The notes beneath the pieces were generated by a model, which was given only the letters and a program-made list of their open reading frames with translations, did no database searches and had not been told where the DNA came from. DNA of 64,000 nucleotides, from positions 8,618,001 through 8,682,000 of the forward strand of contig OX579637.1 of assembly GCA_951230915.1 (NCBI GenBank), read 5' to 3'. Each line of letters opens with the position of its first letter. Positions within the stretch are counted from its first letter, which is position 1. The stretch is from Antitrichia curtipendula. Its lineage: Eukaryota; Streptophyta; Bryopsida; Hypnales; Leucodontaceae. The translations under genes and the position numbers were made by a program. Of the stretch, positions 59,445 to 64,000 are shown one piece after another.

Positions 59445-59966
59445 ATGCCTTGCAATAGTAGTTCAAGGTCCAGTAACAAAGGCAAATCCTAGGACATGAA
59501 CTGGGGAGATTGGGCAAATCCAATGTGTGTAGTTGAACCTGAATGGGAAGAAGAGCCCAAGAAGGTTTGGGACTGCACAATGTGCAAAAAATACGTCAAA
59601 ATGACGCACCTCTCCAAAATGTGGTCACAAGAAAGAGCAGACAAGCAAGTTTGACGCTGGGAAGGACAAATTTCCACGTGCGAGAGCCAACACTTTGTGC
59701 ACCGATACGAGGAAGTAACGCGGTGCGCTGAGCTGCCTGACTCCAAACCAAATGTTATGAATTATTCCAACATGGCCATGGTTTGGGCAGAGATTGTACT
59801 CCACAAAGATGTAGACTGGCGCACAATTTACGGGAAAAATGTTGACAATATGAAGTGCACTAACACTGTTGTTTATACGAGTTGGACTCAACCGAGCGAT
59901 TATGTGCGAATGTGGTCCAATCGAGGGCAATTTGGATTTCCGCAGGTTGTATTGCCGGATGCTGAG
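59445..59966 (+). pseudogene. Zinc-knuckle protein of unknown family, copy 1, 5' part
   Basis: From MPCNSSSRSSNKGKS the frame gives NWGDWANPMCVVEP, then VWDCTMCKKYVKMTHLSK and a CGH in a neighbouring frame. A later frame (to 59,966) reads MNYSNMAMVWAEIVLHKDVDW, YTSWTQPSDYV and QFGFPQVVLPDAE. The gene is interrupted after codon GAG by the 3.8-kb element and resumes at 63,781 as DEWSDDDDVED. Paralogue at 44.5-45.66 kb. Two or more stops/frameshifts. CxxC and C-H spacing suggests a zinc finger; function unknown. Confidence 0.6.
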
Positions 59967-60410
59967 TGTCACAATACGGAAACCTAATTTCCGTATAGAT
60001 AGAGTAGAATAGATGGAATAGATAGAGATTTTTAAATTTTTTCGGTTAAGAAATGGTAGATATCTTCCGGAAGAGCTTACGTTTGGAATAAGCCTTCATC
60101 CGGAAATTAGTTTCCGATCCGACCAGGTTAGGGTTTTCGGAAATGAACCGGAGCGCCGCCACCTACGGACTAGGGATCCGGCCTACAAGGCTAGAAGACG
60201 CGCCTCGGGAACGGAAACCTAATCCAGTTCCAATCCGAGAACTCGTGGCGCTGTTTTGGCTATTTAAAGGCCACCACCCGCCTTTCTCTCTCCATCTTTT
60301 GAGTTTCCAAACTCGTCCGCGCGTAGCTAGTTGAGTGAAAGTCTGGTGAGAGTTCGATTACGGATAGAGAGAGGTGAGGCCGGATCAGGGTTTGCTTTGT
60401 CGGTGCAGCG

Positions 60411-62358
60411 ATGGCGGAAACTAGTGCGCCGCGATCCGCAAAATCGTCGGTGGTTGCCCGGATGGTGAGTCCGTCCATACCGACAGACCCCACCGCTCGG
60501 CAGGAGTTGGAGCAGGACCTCCAGAGATTAGGGTGTGCTGGATTTATAGACCGGCCGTGGAATCTGAGAGGGGAGGAGTTGATTCAGGAGCTGATCAACA
60601 GGACTTCGAACCAGTACGAGCTGACGGTGCGAGGGCAGCCCAAAAGGTGGACGGAGGACGTGTAGGCGGAAGTCTACTCTTTCCGGAAGTTCGGAGATGG
60701 GTTTGCCTCTTGGGCGGATAAGTACGCCACCGGGAAGTTCCGGAATCCTCCTCACGCGAAGGAAGGATACGTGATCAGCGACTGTGTGGACGAACGCCAC
60801 AAGAGGGTGTTGAATTTCCTCATCTCGATACTGTATCCGAAAAAACCTACCCGGGTTACGGTTACGATGGCCAACACGATTTTTGGAGCAATGGAGGAGA
60901 GAGTAGTGCACTGGGGACGGATCATAGCTCAGGTGGTGTCAAAGCTTGCGGACCACGTGTCCAAAAGCCGGTACAGCCCAATCAGCCCCTACCTTTTCCA
61001 CATCTACCACCATGGAGACGTATTGATGTCGGATGAGATGCTGGTGTACAACACCGGGTTGGAGTTGCTCAAGTATGACCTTACGGATGAGCTAGAGAAG
61101 GACGAGCCAATGGAGGAGGAGGAAGATGATCCGGAAGAGGGAGCCTTGGAGCGGAAGAAGCCCAGGCGGAAGTCGACGGATCCGAGTTCACGGGGGAAGC
61201 AATCTGAGACGGAACCACGGGAACCAAGCCCGGTTCCGGAAGAGGAGAAGCCACCTCTAAGGGAGTTCTTCGACATCGGGTTTGATTGGATGCATTAGGC
61301 CCGGAACCTACACCACAAGGCCATCCAGTTCATGGAGGAGGTGGCGACGGAGCTGAACGTGCCACCTGCGGAGATCATTGAAGAAATTAGGCGGAGGCCA
61401 AATCCGGAAGTCATCCGTCAAAAGGACGAGCAGATCCGGGTCCTGGAGAGAAGCCGGGAGGAGGCAGAAAGCCGGAGGAACTGGGCACAAGGAGAGTGCG
61501 AGGCAGCACAGAAGAATGAGAGGGACGCCATGCAGATGGTCCGGAACCTCCAAGCCTTGATCGAACAACCGGCGGAGGTGGTGAATAAGGCGAGGCTCTA
61601 TGACGCCCAATTAGTGGCAGGGGGACATGTGGCCGGATCCAAGGTCGTAATGATCCTTATGGATTTCGAGGCCCGGATGCAGAAGGTACTTCAAGAAATA
61701 CACTCTGGTGTCTCGAGTCGATCCGGATAGGGCGATGGACTTCTCGACTTTTCCGGAAGCAGATCTCACCACCAATCTGTATCTCTAGACTTTGCCAAAG
61801 CCAGTCGTAGGGATTCCGGTTTTGTCGCAACCAGGGGGACTACAGTCTCTCCTGAAGCCATTTGTGCAGCGCGAATGGTTGGCTCAGAGGACATACTCTC
61901 CGGGACAGAGTCAGAGGGAGGGGCAGAGCATTCCGGAACAAGGCGGAACTTCCACGCCGGCTCAGACTCAGACACCGGAAGAAGGGACGCAGACCCGGGG
62001 TAATCTGCTCAACCGGATTGGAGCAGTAGAGAATCCGGCCAAGTCACATCCGAATGACTTTGTCCACATGCGGGAGGAAACACCAGAGAAGCCATTGTCC
62101 CCGGAGGCTGTCAATGAACCGATCAACTTGGATTCACCGATCCGGGAAATGGAGATTCTCGAATCCGAGAAGGAGGACTTCGAGACGGAATCTGCGACGG
62201 AAACGGATGATGAAGAAGATTCACCGCCGAAGAAGCAGCAGATCCAGACACGGGCGGCCGGAAAACTCACACCACTGCCAAAGACTAGGGCGAGGACATC
62301 ACTGGTGCAGTCGGGAAGCAGCTCGAAGAAGCCGAAGAAAGTAGGGTTTAGAAGTTAG
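60411..62358 (+). pseudogene. Gene of the TTCCGGAA element (plant transposon protein-like)
   Basis: From MAETSAPRSAKSSVV one frame runs to 61,730 with TAG stops at 60,663, 61,296 and 61,728. A shifted frame covers 61,792-62,358. The first 280 residues contain GCAGFIDRPWNLRGEELIQE, YELTVRGQPKRWTEDV, AEVYSFRKF and PTRVTVTMANTIFGAMEER, which resemble the 'putative plant transposon protein' (Transposase_32-like) region; this is from memory and tentative. Then follow an acidic/basic tail (EEEEDDPEEGALERKKPRRK), a coiled coil (61,420-61,590, EQIRVLERSREEAESRRN) and a Ser/Pro-rich end. No reverse transcriptase, integrase or DDE core is visible, so the copy is probably non-autonomous or uses an unrecognised enzyme. 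Confidence 0.55.
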
Positions 62359-62774
62359 ATTTTTGACTTTAGGGTTTTCCGGAACGGATTTTCCATATGT
62401 GGACCCGTTTCCGGAATTCTAGGGATAAACTTACATTAGCATTCCGGATATCTTGGATGTTTCTGTGGTTGGTTAGCTTGATTTTTGGGTGCCTTTTTCC
62501 TTTTTGTTTTGGTTTTTAAACGGTGAGCAGGTCTGTTGCTCATTCATTCCATCCTTATGCAATTTGAAGTTTCATTTCAATTTCCTTATTTCAATCTAAG
62601 ACACTAAGTGGACTTTCCATGTTTTAAAGTATTCTTGGAGGACTTGGGCGGTGTGTTTTTTGTGTTTTGAGAGTTGTGAGGAACTGGGAAGGAGGAATCC
62701 GGATTCCATGATTGTTTGGAGTGAGACAGTAAGGGAGAATCTGTGGCGAAGCTAGGACGGATCTGTAGGACTTA

Positions 62775-63103
62775 ACACGATATTCGTTATTTTGGGAGTT
62801 TCCCTATCTCCCAATTTAGGTCGGTTTGCGCTGATCTGAATCATAGATTGGAAAACTGGAATTTTTGAATGGGCATAACTTACTCAAGTCTTGTCCGAAC
62901 TGGGCATATGAGGTGTTTTTTGACATCTACAGATTCCGTAGATGTCAAAAAACACCTCATATGCCCAGTTCGGACAAGATTTGAGTAAGTTATGGCCATT
63001 CAAAAATTCCAGTTTTCCAATCTGTGGTGCAGATCAGCGCGAACCCCGCTGAACTGCATACTCCCAAAATCAAGGAATTCTCCCAAAATAACGAATATCG
63101 TGT
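62775..63103. mobile_element. 329-bp foldback MITE with TA duplication
   Basis: Two inverted arms of ~160 bp (62,775-62,930 and 62,938-63,103) face each other across a 7-bp loop. The outer ends are ACACGATATTCGTTATTTTG and its complement, and the centre is TGACATCTAC facing GTAGATGTCA. TA flanks both ends (62,773-62,774 and 63,104-63,105), as for Tc1/mariner-derived Stowaway-type MITEs. It is nested in the 3.8-kb element; the arms are not perfect, so it is not brand new. Confidence 0.85.
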
Positions 63104-63780
63104 TACTTGTGCATTTAGAGTCTTTAAACTACCGGAACGGTAATCTGATTGGAGTGATTGGAGTGTTGAGGGTGAGGTTCCGGAACTAGAAGCGGTTCCG
63201 TGCGGAGTTAAGCAGCCGCCAAGGGGAAAACCCCTACTTCCCGGAAGATCTGCCAACTGCAGTATCACCTACTTTCTCTTAGAATTTCTCTTGTGTTAAA
63301 CCCGGATAGTTATGTATCTGCCGTTGTAGTGGAGAGGAGAGACCGGATTCTATGTGACCTGCTTTCTGGATAGACCATTCGGAAAGTTGTGAGGAGACAG
63401 AAACTACTTTATTACAATATTTAGACCTGTCGAGTGTCTTGGGTTGTTTTGTAGATGTTAGAATGTGTGACTGATAAGTGGTGGAGTCCCTGCCCCTTTA
63501 AAGTGTAAAAGCGGACCCCTTGAAGGTAAAACAGAGGTATTACAAATCGAAGAGTTACTATATCCAGATTCCGGAAGAGGACGGATCCGAATTAGAAATT
63601 GAAAAGAAGTAAGTTCCGGAAGAGCGAAAGAGAGGTTTTGGGTTCCCTTGGGGTGTTTTAGAGATAATCCGATTAAATCCAAATTCATAGCAGCATAGTA
63701 GAGTCCCTGGGACGATTTTCCGTGTCATTTAATCACAATTGTGTGTTAAAGGTGCTTACACCTAGATTACGCGTACGACA

Positions 63781-64000
63781 CTGAGGATGAATGGTCGGAC
63801 GACGATGATGTAGAAGACAATCTAGCACCCGTAACATTTACAGTGGGACATGAGCGTCAAGAAGCTTGGGAAGACATCGAGTTTTAATCAACAAATGCAA
63901 GAAGCTATGCTTAGAAGCATGGAGGATCAGAGTCAACAACACGGGCATGACAGGTCCTACCAACATGATCGTACTGCATCTGCTTCACAAGATGGTCAAA
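63781..64000 (+). pseudogene. Zinc-knuckle protein copy 1, 3' part (runs off the window)
   Basis: After the duplicated CTGAG the frame reads DEWSDDDDVEDNLAPVTF, VGHERQEAWEDIEF and a stop. A shifted frame gives QQMQEAMLRSMEDQSQQHG. Both match the minus-strand copy (DKWLDDNDVEENPTPVTF, HERQEAREDIKF, QQMQEAKRRSMEDRGQ). The gene continues past the window end. Confidence 0.65.

Larger units (their letters stand above)
59967..63780 (+). mobile_element. 3.8-kb TTCCGGAA-studded transposable element
   Basis: It begins TGTCACAATACGG, ends TTACGCGTACGACA and is flanked by the 5-bp duplication CTGAG (59,962-59,966 and 63,781-63,785). The paralogous gene at 45.1 kb shows the uninterrupted site. TG...CA ends and 5-bp duplication recall LTR elements, yet I found no terminal direct repeat. 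Upstream of the gene lies a TATA-like CTATTTAAAGG (60,261). TTCCGGAA occurs at 60,065, 60,681, 60,738, 61,234, 61,751, 61,931, 62,377, 62,409, 63,178, 63,569 and 63,614, far above the about 0.06 expected by chance. A related 3' fragment is at 2990-3426. Confidence 0.85.

Overview
The window looks like nuclear DNA from a large, repeat-rich plant genome (streptophyte lineage; a charophyte such as Chara would fit, but nothing here proves the species). Grounds: AT-rich intergenic DNA, spliceosomal-type introns, TATA boxes, and plant-type transposons (MULE with SWIM finger, BED/DUF659 hAT, gypsy gag and RNase H). I see no bacterial operons, tRNA or rRNA. Almost every recognisable gene is broken by in-frame stops or frameshifts, so this is a nested graveyard of mobile elements and multi-copy gene families.

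Layout. 0.2-1.0 kb: an 862-bp MULE derivative with a perfect 10-bp target duplication. 2.2-4.0 kb: weak 21-bp palindromes (variant C) and an element 3' fragment (3.0-3.43 kb). 4.57-5.27 kb: an array of about eight 21-bp palindromes (variant A), leading into a plus-strand pseudogene (5.3-7.83 kb). 7.8-11.24 kb: a minus-strand hAT transposase pseudogene behind a GGACG-rich island. 11.5-13.7 kb: a duplicated island plus a 186-bp tandem repeat. 17.0-21.4 kb: divergent RING-finger and kinase-like pseudogenes sharing a GC-rich promoter with a TATA box at each end. 24.5-43.8 kb: a second kinase-like pseudogene split by a 17.9-kb MULE (25,230-43,130). This MULE carries a MULE transposase gene (+) and an intron-rich minus-strand gene for a DNA-methylase-like protein. 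44.5-45.99 kb: an unknown zinc-knuckle gene with its island. 46-47.5 kb: gypsy debris. 48-56.5 kb: a minus-strand element with an FCP1-like phosphatase, a long disordered ORF, a ParB-like/methylase-like protein and about 15 palindromes of variant B. 58.0-58.8 kb: an approximately 180-bp satellite. 58.8-64 kb: an island and a second copy of the zinc-knuckle gene, interrupted by a 3.8-kb element with a 5-bp target duplication.

The most interesting theme is that different element families each carry their own short CpG-containing palindrome in many copies. Variants A, B and C share one 21-bp architecture: a half-site TTnnnnTCGA, one central base, then the inverted half-site. Two of the palindrome-studded elements encode related proteins with a QHS motif resembling the DGQHR/ParB signature and a C-terminal segment resembling motif I of amino-methylating DNA methyltransferases. 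A parS-like or anti-silencing system carried by plant transposons is a testable inference, not a demonstrated fact.
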